Source of the DNA: Perkinsela sp. pyNocScin1
Taxonomy: Eukaryota > Euglenozoa > Kinetoplastea > Prokinetoplastida > Perkinselidae
Length of the DNA stretch: 64,000 nt
Assembly (NCBI GenBank): GCA_964019655.1
Contig: CAXHTR010000008.1
Location: 186,001-250,000 of the forward strand
Direction: 5' to 3'
Positions 34,939-44,815 of this stretch are shown in pieces; the stretch's first letter is position 1, and every line of letters begins with the position of its first letter. Below the pieces are notes generated by a model. The model was not told the DNA's origin. It ran no database searches and worked only from the letters and a program-made list of their open reading frames with translations. Made by a program: the position numbers and the translations under genes.

Positions 34939-37623
34939 ATGTTTGAGGAAGATGACTTCTTACAACTTGGTGACGGGCTGTCACTCAAAGATGTTGTGCA
35001 AACTTCAAGGAAAAGAGAGCATCCAAGCTCGAATAGAGAGAATGTTACAGTAGATGAACTTGATATTTCTGAAGCGAGTGCCGAGGAAAACGAGGAGAGC
35101 GTTACACACAGCGACTTCGAGGATTACTTGTACCGGCTCGCAGAGTCAGAAAGTAACTTTACCGGCCTAGCATGCATTAACGGTGCAGACCTCGATTTCT
35201 ATGTGGCACAAACCCAGCAACATCCATCGGACATTGTGTGTACTGAGAAGTCCAGTGAGTTTCTAAGCAAAGCACAAGTTACAACAGTGCGAAAGATGCA
35301 TCTATTGGAAAATTCATCTTCCTTTGGCGGTACTCTAATAGAACCCAACCCATACGACAAGACATTTATGATGCTTGAAATGGCTCAAATGCAATCGCAT
35401 GGAACCCACTCTGACCATCTCACCGAAGGTATCGTCGACTCAAGGGCGACCCTTGTGCTAACTGCTAATGCATTAACAGGGCAATGGGTGTCCTTAATTC
35501 GCTCATTCTTACCAAAGAATAAGAAAGTTCTAAGTGGCAACGTCTTTCATAGAAATGTTTTTGATCTTGCTCGGGCAGACTTCGTGGTTGCTAATTACGC
35601 GTACACCATGCGATGCATGAGTCTTCACCCTCAGTACCAGCACCTCATCGCAAAAGCCCTTTCAATAAGGTGGGACAGGATTATTTTCGATGAACCAAGC
35701 TTGATAGAATATTATGAAGCATCAGCCTTCCCATGCCAGATAAATGCGCTAGGTTTACTGCGATCGAAGTATAGATGGTTATCTAGCATCAAAGCGCTTC
35801 CCCAAACAGGAAGTTTTGAAGAAATACTGAAGTATATTTTCATACTCAATTTGCCAGTGTTAGAGAGACTGCCGCGGAACTGTGCGTACTCGATAAATCA
35901 GATCAAGAATTTTCAAAACGATCCTATGCTGTTTTTCGGTCAAAGTGCACCAAGAATAGACCAGAAAAAATTCGGTCCCCGCTTCGCAGAAGCTTTACAA
36001 CAGATCGAAGTCCGTGACGGGGTACAGGACACACAAGTTCAACCAACGTATTTACAGCGAGTTAGTGTGCGGCTATCCCCGAATGAGCAGCAGCTCCAAA
36101 GAGCATTTTTGAAGTTCATTTCCTCTAAAATCAAGAGGGCTTATAAGCATGTTACAGATCCCAAATTTATCGCTGACACTAGTATCGGCACTTATTTTCA
36201 ACGCATTTTGCGAGTTGAAACATACAACTTTTGCCTTAAATTGCGAGAACTTGCTTTGAGTCCGCGACTCTTTCTGCGGTACATAGAGCAGATTCGCAAA
36301 TTACCAAAGTTTGAATTATTTGACGAAGAGAATAACCCAAAGGAGGAAGCGAAGGTGCACATTCTTCGCAAAAGACTTGGAGTCCTGAGTAATAAACAGG
36401 GCACTAAACCACTATCAAAGCACTCTCATGACTCCCAGCATGAGTATGCAAGGCAGATATTGCGATCAATTGAGGCATCCGAAGAAATTGACTCGCCAGA
36501 AATCGAAACAAAACTTTGTGAAATTTGCTATGAGACGTCCATTGATGACGACGGTGCATTTTTACCATGTGGTCACCAAATGTGCCATGACTGCGCGAAG
36601 AGATGTTTCAGCACTAAGCATCATTGCCCATTTTGTAAGCAAAGGGCTTCTCTTAAAGACGTTGTATCGATCAAAGCTATTCGATCAACAGCCAGTGCAC
36701 AAAATGGGACCACGAATGAAAATGGGGAAATCAGCTTACTCGAGCTTTCGTACGAAAAGTATTTCTTTGATGAATCAAGTAAAACACAGCAGGTCGCGAC
36801 AGATATCGAGTCGGTTATGAAAAGCCATAGCCCCACTCGCCCGAATTGCCTGATCCTTACGGATTATCATGAGCACAATTTAGCGATAGCGAATGAGCTT
36901 CAATCACGGAACATCGCGACCATGAGGCTCGGGCCTAATTTTAAGCGATCGTTTGCATATTCCAAGCTTATGAAAGGGTCCCGATCGATTTGTCAAAATA
37001 ATCTTCGAATTGGACCGAAGTTTTATCACGTGAACGCGAAACATCAGTACGAAAAAGACCTACTTGAGGCTGCACGAACAAAGGAGATCGAGGGAAAAAT
37101 CTACCAGAGCCACCGCTTGGCTGAAACTATGTCGATAGACCACAGTTCCGAACTAATCAGTGGAAGTGCTGTTATCGCCAACTTTTCACTCCTTCACACC
37201 AGCATTGACCTATCATGGGTTGATTTTGTGTTTGTCATGGAACCCTTCGTGTTCGGTAGCCAGTTGATTTACAGCGTGATATCCAAGTGCATGAATGCCA
37301 GAAGAAGTACGCCCGTCAGAGTAACATTGTACGAAAGCTTGGACTCTTTAGATGAGAGAATTAACCGTTTGCTTCTTTCTAATGAGTTAAATATTGATCC
37401 CGTAGACGCAGATAGCGATGAGCGCCAAACTTTTCTTGCAGGAGATCCCGCTCACTGTCTTGATGTTTCTTCAGACGTACGTCAGTGGCAAGGCAAACAG
37501 ATCAGAAAAGTAAATACGGACCATGCAGCTAATAAAGAAGATTCTGATGGTCTTCCGCACTTGGATGCCTTTCTTCTCCGCGCATCCGTAGATGAAATAA
37601 TGGCCATGGTCGGCCTACAGTGA
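34939..37623 (+). CDS. Degenerate SNF2-family protein with RING finger (RAD5/SHPRH-like, probably ATPase-dead)
   Basis: The 894-residue protein keeps the order of a RAD5-type SNF2 protein: acidic N-terminus, helicase lobe 1, C3HC4 RING (C527 to C566, CEIC ... PCGHQMCHDC ... CPFC) and lobe 2. The Walker A counterpart (residues 130-142) aligns with GGILADEMGLGKT but has lost the glycines, leaving only the final K141-T142. Motif II is DEPS, not DEAH. In motif VI the arginine fingers are missing. The RING zinc ligands are intact, so E3 ligase activity is plausible while DNA translocation is not. The reading frame is clean, so the protein appears maintained rather than decaying. Confidence 0.75.
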   Translation: MFEEDDFLQLGDGLSLKDVVQTSRKREHPSSNRENVTVDELDISEASAEENEESVTHSDFEDYLYRLAESESNFTGLACINGADLDFYVAQTQQHPSDIVCTEKSSEFLSKAQVTTVRKMHLLENSSSFGGTLIEPNPYDKTFMMLEMAQMQSHGTHSDHLTEGIVDSRATLVLTANALTGQWVSLIRSFLPKNKKVLSGNVFHRNVFDLARADFVVANYAYTMRCMSLHPQYQHLIAKALSIRWDRIIFDEPSLIEYYEASAFPCQINALGLLRSKYRWLSSIKALPQTGSFEEILKYIFILNLPVLERLPRNCAYSINQIKNFQNDPMLFFGQSAPRIDQKKFGPRFAEALQQIEVRDGVQDTQVQPTYLQRVSVRLSPNEQQLQRAFLKFISSKIKRAYKHVTDPKFIADTSIGTYFQRILRVETYNFCLKLRELALSPRLFLRYIEQIRKLPKFELFDEENNPKEEAKVHILRKRLGVLSNKQGTKPLSKHSHDSQHEYARQILRSIEASEEIDSPEIETKLCEICYETSIDDDGAFLPCGHQMCHDCAKRCFSTKHHCPFCKQRASLKDVVSIKAIRSTASAQNGTTNENGEISLLELSYEKYFFDESSKTQQVATDIESVMKSHSPTRPNCLILTDYHEHNLAIANELQSRNIATMRLGPNFKRSFAYSKLMKGSRSICQNNLRIGPKFYHVNAKHQYEKDLLEAARTKEIEGKIYQSHRLAETMSIDHSSELISGSAVIANFSLLHTSIDLSWVDFVFVMEPFVFGSQLIYSVISKCMNARRSTPVRVTLYESLDSLDERINRLLLSNELNIDPVDADSDERQTFLAGDPAHCLDVSSDVRQWQGKQIRKVNTDHAANKEDSDGLPHLDAFLLRASVDEIMAMVGLQ

Positions 37624-37680
37624 CCAATAAATCAAGAATCGAATGATGAGCCGGTGAATTTTTCCTTGTGACCTACGTGC

Positions 37681-37698
37681 ATTATTATTTTTTTATAG
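37681..37698 (+). promoter_or_regulatory. Probable trans-splice acceptor for NOL6
   Basis: A T-rich tract runs into TATAG at 37694-37698, two bases before the ATG at 37701. The longer open frame opens at GTG 37668 and would include the acceptor itself, which decides for the ATG. Confidence 0.6.
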
Positions 37699-37700
37699 AA

Positions 37701-40700
37701 ATGACTATGAGTGGAAGCTTGAATTTTTCCGACGATAAGGCTCGAATTGAAATAGAAAATCTCATTTTGTCCGTAAAGAAAGCTTTGGGTGAAAATTCAT
37801 TTGCAGAGAGTGAATGCAACCAAGCAAGCTATGCTCCAGCAAGAGTGGCCCTTGCAGGCAGCTTTTTACTACGAACAGTCGTAGATGGGTATAAAAATAT
37901 TGATCTTGTTGCCTACATGCCGGATTCGTGGTGTGATGATCGAAAGCTGAGTAGCAGAAATTATTTGTCGATACGGCAGGACTATATTTCATATCTGTAC
38001 AGCCACTTGATCACTTCTTTACGCAAGTTTACGGAGTCAGAGCACGATATATCCATGTGTCTGTCATATGCTGAGAAAACTTGTGTCTCGATTTCCTTTC
38101 CAGGGCATGGATGCTCAGTGAATCTTCACACTGCGCTCGACACTGCAACAATTAAGCGCTACCATGCGTCGGATGCACAGTTTTGGAAACTTCCTGATAA
38201 TTTGCTTCAGGTTAGTGCCGACTTATCATCTCTCGATGATGAAACATACCAATGTCTCAATCAAATGGAGGACAGTTCCATGGAGCATATACTTCATTCA
38301 ATACACCAAGTCATCACGCTTGACAATGAAGTTGCACGCGCTATTATCTTGTTGAAGAACTGGCTCATTACATACGATATGAGAAGAAAACTACCCTCGC
38401 ATATTTTGAGCTTGCTTGTGTGTGCAATGTCGGTAGGTATGAAGGAAAATACCGAGAGCGCATCAAATAGCAGGCTAGACGCTCTTATGAGAAAGACTAT
38501 TGCGTTGCTCACAGACTTTGAAAAGCTCGAGATTGAACTTCGAAAGTTGATTCTACGGCGTCAAGGTGGCAAAACGATACGATCAAAGCAAGTACAGGAG
38601 CCATTTGACTATAGGAGTCCTCCACACAACTTTCCTGTTACGTTTCACGTGTCGATAGATACAATCCACCAGATAGCATCATTCGCAAAGGACTTTAATA
38701 CAAAATTGGAAAGTGTTCCATCGTGCACGGAAATGAATGAGTTGTATTTGTCCCTCGTAAAGAACTGTGAGTCAGATGTCGGATCGATATTTCCACCTTC
38801 ATCTCTCAATCGATTTCTTCTTGGGCAGGATGCGTTCTTTTCTATATATGGCATCGAAAAATACGCGGGAGCCCGACACATTTCACATTTTATTGAGAAA
38901 GTTCTCAGCACGGTTAAATATGCACTCGAAGGTCGGGCTGCTCAAGTGGACTACTTTTTACATGCGAAGCAGCACACGAACGAGAGAATGCGTGGTTGGT
39001 CTATTTCGTACACGTTATACATCGGTGTCTGTTATGTTTCATTTCATGCTGCCTATATGAACATCACAAAAGGTCCTTTACATGGGTCAGATGCATCGGT
39101 GTTTCAAGAGTTTTGGGGACCACAGAGCTCCGAGTACCGACGCTTCGCAGACGGCAGCGTGCATCTGACGAGAGTGTGGAGCGATGGACCGAAAGAAGGT
39201 ATTGTCACTGAGATTATACGAGATGCGCTCCATAGGCACCATAATATTCCTAACGAACTCATCTACCAGCATTTCTCCTACTTTGAGACAGCTGTACTGT
39301 CTAGTGACAAAAAAAATAAATCTTTCAATAAAGTTCGGAAGAACCAAAGTAAGCCAGTGAAGCGTGATGCACAATGCCATGATATCAGGACCGTTTTTCG
39401 AAATGCCTTGGGAGCCTTGCAAAATTATATGTATTCTGCGCATGAACACGGGTTTCCGGTTAAGATACAGAGCTTTTTCTGTGCCCATCCGTACATGCGT
39501 GATACCAGCATTCAGCCACCGATGCCACATGCGTCGCTCATCCACTTCAATGAGCGAAAAGAATACAAAATGCAGCCAGAAGATGTCCAAAGGCGATGGA
39601 GTATCCCTTCCATTCCTGTTACGATTGAGCTGGGTAAACATGCCCTCTGGCCAAATAACATTGAAGCCGTTGACCACCTCATCGGATCGCTTGCTGTTGA
39701 TCTATGCCTAATTCTGCGCAAGCAATACGGCGTAGTTTGCATTCCAAATGCACAAAGCATCCACATCATTATTCTTGGGTATGCATTCAGTGTTTCTATA
39801 TGGTATCCGAAGATGGCAGCGCTCTGCAAAGCAGTTGGAAACTCTGGAAGATCTAATTCCATTGATCATGCGAATAAGATTGTCCCAGCGCACCATGCAT
39901 ATATGCGCAAGGCCATCGAGGAAAACGAGGGGGCTTCGACAGCGATTCGATCTCTACTCCGCTTAGTGAACATTCATATGCCTGTGCAATCCATACCGCA
40001 CGAAGTTGTGGAACTTTTTGTGGCGAAGCAGCTCTTAATTTGCCACCCATCTGTGCGCATGCGACACCCTTTCGTTCTCCTTATTTTGACGCTTGATTTT
40101 ATAGCGCGAGCAGATTTCGACAAAACTATCGACCTACGCGTGCAGGCACATCGCGAGGGTCCACATCATGACAAGCACGCTTTGCACTTCATAACACCCT
40201 ACAGCGACCAATCCCCTTTTACCGAATCTGGACCATCAAAAGAAGCTTTACAAATGCTTAAAGAAGTGGCAACTTGGTGTCTACAAAAAATTCTTTCTGC
40301 AGCGAGCTGCCCATCGCTGCTCCAGCGAAATTACTTCAAATCGGCGACCTGCTTGCGCGACCCGAACTGTGTTTTGGAGCTATGGAAGCGAAAGGCACAG
40401 CATGTATCGAGCATACCACATTTGGAATTACACCATGCATTACGAGAATGGCGGGCATTGCTATTACACCCGTTCGCTAAGCATGATTTTGCTATAGAGC
40501 TGAGATCGAGTGTTCTCACTTGGCACCATCCGAGTGAAGAGTCTTTGAGCAAGGGGAAGCAATTGAACATTTATGAAAAGGGCCTTAAGGAGCGATCGGA
40601 GCTTTTACATTCCTTTCTCTCCTTCAACCCTGTTCAGCACATCTTACAGGCTACCAAGGATGTGTGTAGGGGCGAGCTTGAGGTATACCATGACTCCTAT

Positions 40701-40901
40701 GGCTCACTATCTGATATGCTCTTGCTTCGTGGCACATACTTATCGACAACATACAGAAAAACAAAGCGCGATACTGATGACGAATGCGAGCGAACGGATA
40801 TGCAGTCGAAAGTTCAGCGCATCGTGTCATACCTCGGAGACGCTGTACAGTTTTACGAAGTGAGGGCTCACGAAAAAGCAACGCGGCTTCCATCGAAGTA
40901 G
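37701..40901 (+). CDS. NOL6: NOL6/UTP22 (Nrap) nucleolar ribosome-biogenesis protein
   Basis: The 1066-residue protein shows the Nrap-family start of a nucleotidyltransferase-like fold: VALAGSFLLRTVV, IDLVAYMPDSW, and NYLSIRQDYISYL match the 'GSyl..t......vDlav.mP...f..kDyln.RY..KRA.YL' signature. Later parts (HASLIHFNERKEYKMQPEDVQRRW; FLRR) continue the tandem NTase/OAS1-like modules. UTP22 joins the 90S pre-ribosome with RRP7 for 18S rRNA maturation. It is of usual family length (about 1100). Confidence 0.88.
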   Translation: MTMSGSLNFSDDKARIEIENLILSVKKALGENSFAESECNQASYAPARVALAGSFLLRTVVDGYKNIDLVAYMPDSWCDDRKLSSRNYLSIRQDYISYLYSHLITSLRKFTESEHDISMCLSYAEKTCVSISFPGHGCSVNLHTALDTATIKRYHASDAQFWKLPDNLLQVSADLSSLDDETYQCLNQMEDSSMEHILHSIHQVITLDNEVARAIILLKNWLITYDMRRKLPSHILSLLVCAMSVGMKENTESASNSRLDALMRKTIALLTDFEKLEIELRKLILRRQGGKTIRSKQVQEPFDYRSPPHNFPVTFHVSIDTIHQIASFAKDFNTKLESVPSCTEMNELYLSLVKNCESDVGSIFPPSSLNRFLLGQDAFFSIYGIEKYAGARHISHFIEKVLSTVKYALEGRAAQVDYFLHAKQHTNERMRGWSISYTLYIGVCYVSFHAAYMNITKGPLHGSDASVFQEFWGPQSSEYRRFADGSVHLTRVWSDGPKEGIVTEIIRDALHRHHNIPNELIYQHFSYFETAVLSSDKKNKSFNKVRKNQSKPVKRDAQCHDIRTVFRNALGALQNYMYSAHEHGFPVKIQSFFCAHPYMRDTSIQPPMPHASLIHFNERKEYKMQPEDVQRRWSIPSIPVTIELGKHALWPNNIEAVDHLIGSLAVDLCLILRKQYGVVCIPNAQSIHIIILGYAFSVSIWYPKMAALCKAVGNSGRSNSIDHANKIVPAHHAYMRKAIEENEGASTAIRSLLRLVNIHMPVQSIPHEVVELFVAKQLLICHPSVRMRHPFVLLILTLDFIARADFDKTIDLRVQAHREGPHHDKHALHFITPYSDQSPFTESGPSKEALQMLKEVATWCLQKILSAASCPSLLQRNYFKSATCLRDPNCVLELWKRKAQHVSSIPHLELHHALREWRALLLHPFAKHDFAIELRSSVLTWHHPSEESLSKGKQLNIYEKGLKERSELLHSFLSFNPVQHILQATKDVCRGELEVYHDSYGSLSDMLLLRGTYLSTTYRKTKRDTDDECERTDMQSKVQRIVSYLGDAVQFYEVRAHEKATRLPSK

Positions 40902-40966
40902 AGGTAGTTGGCATTCAGACAGGACAATGGCTTGATTTTACGACTTTCTATACAGCGACCTTTTTG

Positions 40967-40990
40967 ATAATTCTGTCTTCTTATATCTAG
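40967..40990 (+). promoter_or_regulatory. Probable trans-splice acceptor
   Basis: A pyrimidine-rich tract ends in TCTAG at 40986-40990, two bases before the ATG at 40993. Confidence 0.6.
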
Positions 40991-40992
40991 AA

Positions 40993-42300
40993 ATGAAAAC
41001 AGTAGCTAGTGCTTATTTACTTCACGAGCCCTATTGCTGCTCATCCTATGCCATTCGAGCATTGTTACGCGAGTATGATCATGAAGAAATTGGCAATGGA
41101 TCGGAGTGTTTCTTCTGCAGCGAAAGATTGTGCGTGGCATGTGCTGTCGCAATAGTCTCGCAAAATTTCCCTGAGATTATTATCCACCTGGCACTCCTAG
41201 CGCGCATTTGGAATGCATTCGATTCTGTATTCATATATACCATGGTGCTTGAACTTTTTGCCACATCAACGAGGGAGAGATTTGTGAAAAGCAATAAGAT
41301 GATGCGCGATAGCTCTCAAATCGACAGTAAGCTTCCTGAAAAACTACACATATTTGAAGAATACCCGCTAACCAAGGGAATACAACGTATCGATAATCAT
41401 GCAAATTTTATCCGGTGGTGCACACGAATATCTCAAGATAGACAGCATGACTGGACACAAGCCTACGATCAGCTATGGACTGACTCCACTGCGTGCTTCA
41501 TAACTATTTATATTACCCATATCCACTGGGTACCGATGGTGACATTTCTGCAAAAAACGCTGAGCGAGATGACAAAACTAAACGTGGGCACCCATGCACA
41601 TATTCATCGAGCTCTGTCCCCATTGAATGTATTCAATGCCCAGTCGAGGATATTCTTGGAGTTCAATATGCGAATCACAGCATGCTTTGCTGAGCCCTGG
41701 TTGAGTAAACGAACGCTAACTCTCGTAGATCTTGTGCAAGCATCTCGCTACGCTGTGGATTTCATACGACCGGGTAAAGTGCTCGTATACGAATCGCAAT
41801 GCATGGCACAAGCATGCCGCAGCTGTCCAAGCCCAGCGCACTATAGCTCACCGTCTTGTGTATCCGACAATGATTCGAGAGAACCAGGATGCGGGTCGCA
41901 TGAGCCGTTGAACTGGATTGACTTACTGGATCAAAGCACCGCATTTCGCCATTACAATGTATCCATTCTTGAAAACATATTCTCGGCCCTTTTCGTATGT
42001 ATATCAAAAGAGGGATACGAAATTGCGCATTCACGGTTGCATAAAAAACAATCTGTGCATGAAAACCCCATAATCATCTTTTATGACTTTGCTGTAATGG
42101 CCCAATCGCCAAAAAACTTGATCGTATCGGCATTTGTGATCGTCCAAGTCTTGTATAAAGTCAAAAAAGAGGAGATAGCTGATATACTGAAAGTCTTGTA
42201 TAAGTCAGCTGGTGTAAATATTGATGACATTGACGACAGGCTTCTTGACGCTTCGGGTTACTTTGTTTCTGCGCTCAAATTTCTGAATTCACGCGACTAA
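40993..42300 (+). CDS. Hypothetical protein (435 residues)
   Basis: The ATG follows a strong acceptor. The product is mostly helical, with hydrophobic segments such as IVSQNFPEIIIHLALLARIW and IVSAFVIVQVLYKV that are amphipathic rather than clearly transmembrane. A cysteine-rich patch (CSSYAIRALL ... CFFCSERLCVACAVAI) lies near residues 15-55. The C-terminal 40 residues look like a helical bundle. I do not recognise a family. Confidence 0.65.
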   Translation: MKTVASAYLLHEPYCCSSYAIRALLREYDHEEIGNGSECFFCSERLCVACAVAIVSQNFPEIIIHLALLARIWNAFDSVFIYTMVLELFATSTRERFVKSNKMMRDSSQIDSKLPEKLHIFEEYPLTKGIQRIDNHANFIRWCTRISQDRQHDWTQAYDQLWTDSTACFITIYITHIHWVPMVTFLQKTLSEMTKLNVGTHAHIHRALSPLNVFNAQSRIFLEFNMRITACFAEPWLSKRTLTLVDLVQASRYAVDFIRPGKVLVYESQCMAQACRSCPSPAHYSSPSCVSDNDSREPGCGSHEPLNWIDLLDQSTAFRHYNVSILENIFSALFVCISKEGYEIAHSRLHKKQSVHENPIIIFYDFAVMAQSPKNLIVSAFVIVQVLYKVKKEEIADILKVLYKSAGVNIDDIDDRLLDASGYFVSALKFLNSRD

Positions 42301-42405
42301 TCTTTTTACTTTGTAATACGCGTGGGCTGGCGATGTCCTTGCTCTAATTCTTGCCCAGAATACCTGCCTTTTAATGAGAGTGCTACAGCTTTAAATTTAT
42401 GCTAG

Positions 42406-42783
42406 ATGTTGTACATTTTTTTCGCTTCAAATACAATGCTTTCAAGAAGTGAAAAGTTAAACTATGGGAGTTCATTTCATGTTATGGCAAATGCAATTCT
42501 TTTGCTGTTCTCTGGAGGTAGCCATGCGTCTTTTCTCGACTTTCTTTCCCTTCACACAATCTTTTCAGCTACCTTGATGACGCTTGTGAATTGTCTATCA
42601 AGCACTAGTAGCATTGGAAAATCACCTCCTTCTAAAGGTGTGAGTCATTTGCAAAATTACAGCTTGATCATGGCGGCATTCGCTATCGCCATGCGAAAAT
42701 GCATCAAATTTAAGCTTATACCTGTCTTTGTAAACAGTTGGATCGATTCTTCTGCGCAGCCGATGCCCTTTCACTTACTTTGA
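42406..42783 (+). CDS. Possible small hydrophobic protein (125 residues)
   Basis: The frame opens at ATG 42406 (alternative ATG 42436) in a 900-base gap of the plus block. The product has two hydrophobic stretches (MANAILLLFSGG; HTIFSATLMTLVNCL) and ends without clear features. It is unrecognised; it may be a real small membrane protein or chance coding. Confidence 0.4.
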   Translation: MLYIFFASNTMLSRSEKLNYGSSFHVMANAILLLFSGGSHASFLDFLSLHTIFSATLMTLVNCLSSTSSIGKSPPSKGVSHLQNYSLIMAAFAIAMRKCIKFKLIPVFVNSWIDSSAQPMPFHLL

Positions 42784-43229
42784 AGCGATTCTGCAGTCTT
42801 TTCAAGATTCTTGCAGCTACTTTGAGGTAATCTGTTGGAAAACATCAGTGCTGCTCATTGATGCCTACTAATTCTTCTCGAGTTAACAGATGTGAAACAG
42901 GGGTAGACATCCCGCGATAGCCATCGATACAATTCAATCGGCCATCAAAGATCGCATACTAGTTTATGACAAGAATTATGAAATTTCAGCTTGCACCGTA
43001 GTTCTGATAGTTTTCATGCATAATATCTTCACGATTCTGGGCCCTAGACATTATAGGAATCATGGTGGCTTTCATCGATGGACGATGGGTCGCAATGAGT
43101 AGTTAATTCTCCTACTGCAAAGGCAAATCATCGTTGGAAGAACCTTCAGGGTCGAAGAAGTGACTTTGTCTATTCATTGGTGATGCCACAATAAAAAAAG
43201 AGTACTTGTCGGCTTTTGTTAATTTACGC
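42784..43229 (+). other. Intergenic region before the NRAMP gene
   Basis: No ORF or structured RNA is recognised in these 446 bases. They presumably hold the 3' UTR of the preceding gene and the leader of NRAMP, with a TTTTG-rich tract just before the ATG. Confidence 0.5.
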
Positions 43230-44666
43230 ATGATTCCACAGCGAGAAGGTATACTGGTTGGTGCATCATCTAATGACAAACGTATTTGCGGTATGTTTCA
43301 GTTTTCGTTCTACAAATTCCTCCGCTTCGTGGGACCAGGTTTTCTGATGAGTATTGCATACATAGACCCAGGAAACTTACAAGCAGACATTCAGCTTGGT
43401 GGGGCGGCAGGGTATAGGTTGCTGTGGCTTCTTCTCCTGTCAACTACGATTGGTGGAGTGTTTCAAACGCGCGCAATAAATGTAGCAGTTGTTACCGGAA
43501 AGCATCTCGCAGAGCACTGCCGCGAAACTTTTCCCGCTTCCGTTCATTTCGTACTTTGGCTAATGGTCGAGATAGCGATCATAGCAGCTGATATCCAAGA
43601 GGTGCTTGGGAGCGCAACAGCCCTGAATATTTTGACACGCGAATGGCTTCCAATTTGGAGCGGAACGCTCATCACAGTTGTCGACACATGTGTATTTCTG
43701 ATGCTCCAGCAATCAGGCGTGCGCAAGCTTGAGGCATTCTTCTGTGCGCTCATTATGCTCATGAGCGCAATGTTTGGGTACTTGTATTTTTCGAACTTTC
43801 CACCGCAGCTCGAAGTATTCAAAGGCATAGTCATCCCACAGGTACCCGCTGGATCACTCACGCAAGCGGTTGGGCTCGTAGGGGCTATCATAATGCCACA
43901 CAACCTTTACCTTCACTCTGCACTCATGCTTACACGGTCAGTAGACCGGTCCGACCCACTGGAAGTTCGAGACAGCTTGGCATATAACCACATCGAATCA
44001 GCCTTAGCACTCCTCGTGAGCTTTTTCATCAACATGTTCGTCGTATGTAACTTCGCAAACATAAAGAAGTTCCCTGCTAACATATCCAGCCGAAATATGG
44101 GCGTGGCAAGTGCAGCCAAATGCTTAGAAATAAACTTTGGCACGCCTTTTAAGTACATTTGGGCTATTGGGCTTCTAGCTTCTGGGCAGAGTAGCACGTG
44201 CACTGGTACACTCACGGGGCAGTATGTCATGCAGGGCTTTCTCAAACTTGAGCTGTCTCCCTGGAAGCGTTTGACCCTCGTCCGACTGCTTGCAGTCTTT
44301 CCGGCTCTTTTTGTTGCTATTTATACTGACTCACCGCAAAAAATCGATGAGATCTCTGAGTGGCTGAATATCCTACAAGCTGTTCTCCTTCCCTTCGCAG
44401 TTTTGCCTCTTGTATGCTTTTCCGCCTCCAAAGCTCGACTCAGAGGATATGCTGATGCAAAGCTTGTGCGGATATTCTTGTATATCTCAATCATTGCGAT
44501 TATTGGCGCAAATTTCTGTTCTGTCTATGAGTTCTTGGCACCTTATAGCTTCTTAGTTAAGCCGTGGCTACTCGCAGGATCAGCCTTCGTTGGGGTCTTT
44601 TACGTCCTATTTTTGCTATATTTTGTTTGTTTCTTGTGGAAAGGAGAAATTCCTACAGTTTGCTGA
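43230..44666 (+). CDS. NRAMP (SLC11) divalent metal transporter
   Basis: From the ATG the protein is 478 residues with about eleven hydrophobic segments. The metal-site signature DPGN in the first helix (D46 to N49) and MPHNLYLHSAL in the sixth helix (M222-P-H-N225) are both intact; the family uses D, N and M of these motifs to bind Mn2+ or Fe2+ and couples transport to protons. GSATALNIL and SGQSSTCTGTLTGQYVMQGFL are further NRAMP motifs. The longer frame opens at TTG 43206. Likely located in the plasma or endolysosomal membrane. Confidence 0.95.
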   Translation: MIPQREGILVGASSNDKRICGMFQFSFYKFLRFVGPGFLMSIAYIDPGNLQADIQLGGAAGYRLLWLLLLSTTIGGVFQTRAINVAVVTGKHLAEHCRETFPASVHFVLWLMVEIAIIAADIQEVLGSATALNILTREWLPIWSGTLITVVDTCVFLMLQQSGVRKLEAFFCALIMLMSAMFGYLYFSNFPPQLEVFKGIVIPQVPAGSLTQAVGLVGAIIMPHNLYLHSALMLTRSVDRSDPLEVRDSLAYNHIESALALLVSFFINMFVVCNFANIKKFPANISSRNMGVASAAKCLEINFGTPFKYIWAIGLLASGQSSTCTGTLTGQYVMQGFLKLELSPWKRLTLVRLLAVFPALFVAIYTDSPQKIDEISEWLNILQAVLLPFAVLPLVCFSASKARLRGYADAKLVRIFLYISIIAIIGANFCSVYEFLAPYSFLVKPWLLAGSAFVGVFYVLFLLYFVCFLWKGEIPTVC

Positions 44667-44815
44667 AGATCAGGTCCCTGTAATCTTCTAGATCTTAAGT
44701 CTCGGGCTAGATGTCTCAAGTATTGTTGCCATGCTGTAGAAATGTTGGCCCTCATGATGTTTGAAGAATTAAATCTTGCTCTCTTTCTCATAGTATATTG
44801 AAATGGTTCACTCAC

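Noticed and set aside
39087-39677. Minus-strand frame of 196 codons inside NOL6
   Set aside because: Antisense to a strongly conserved gene, without any recognisable motif.
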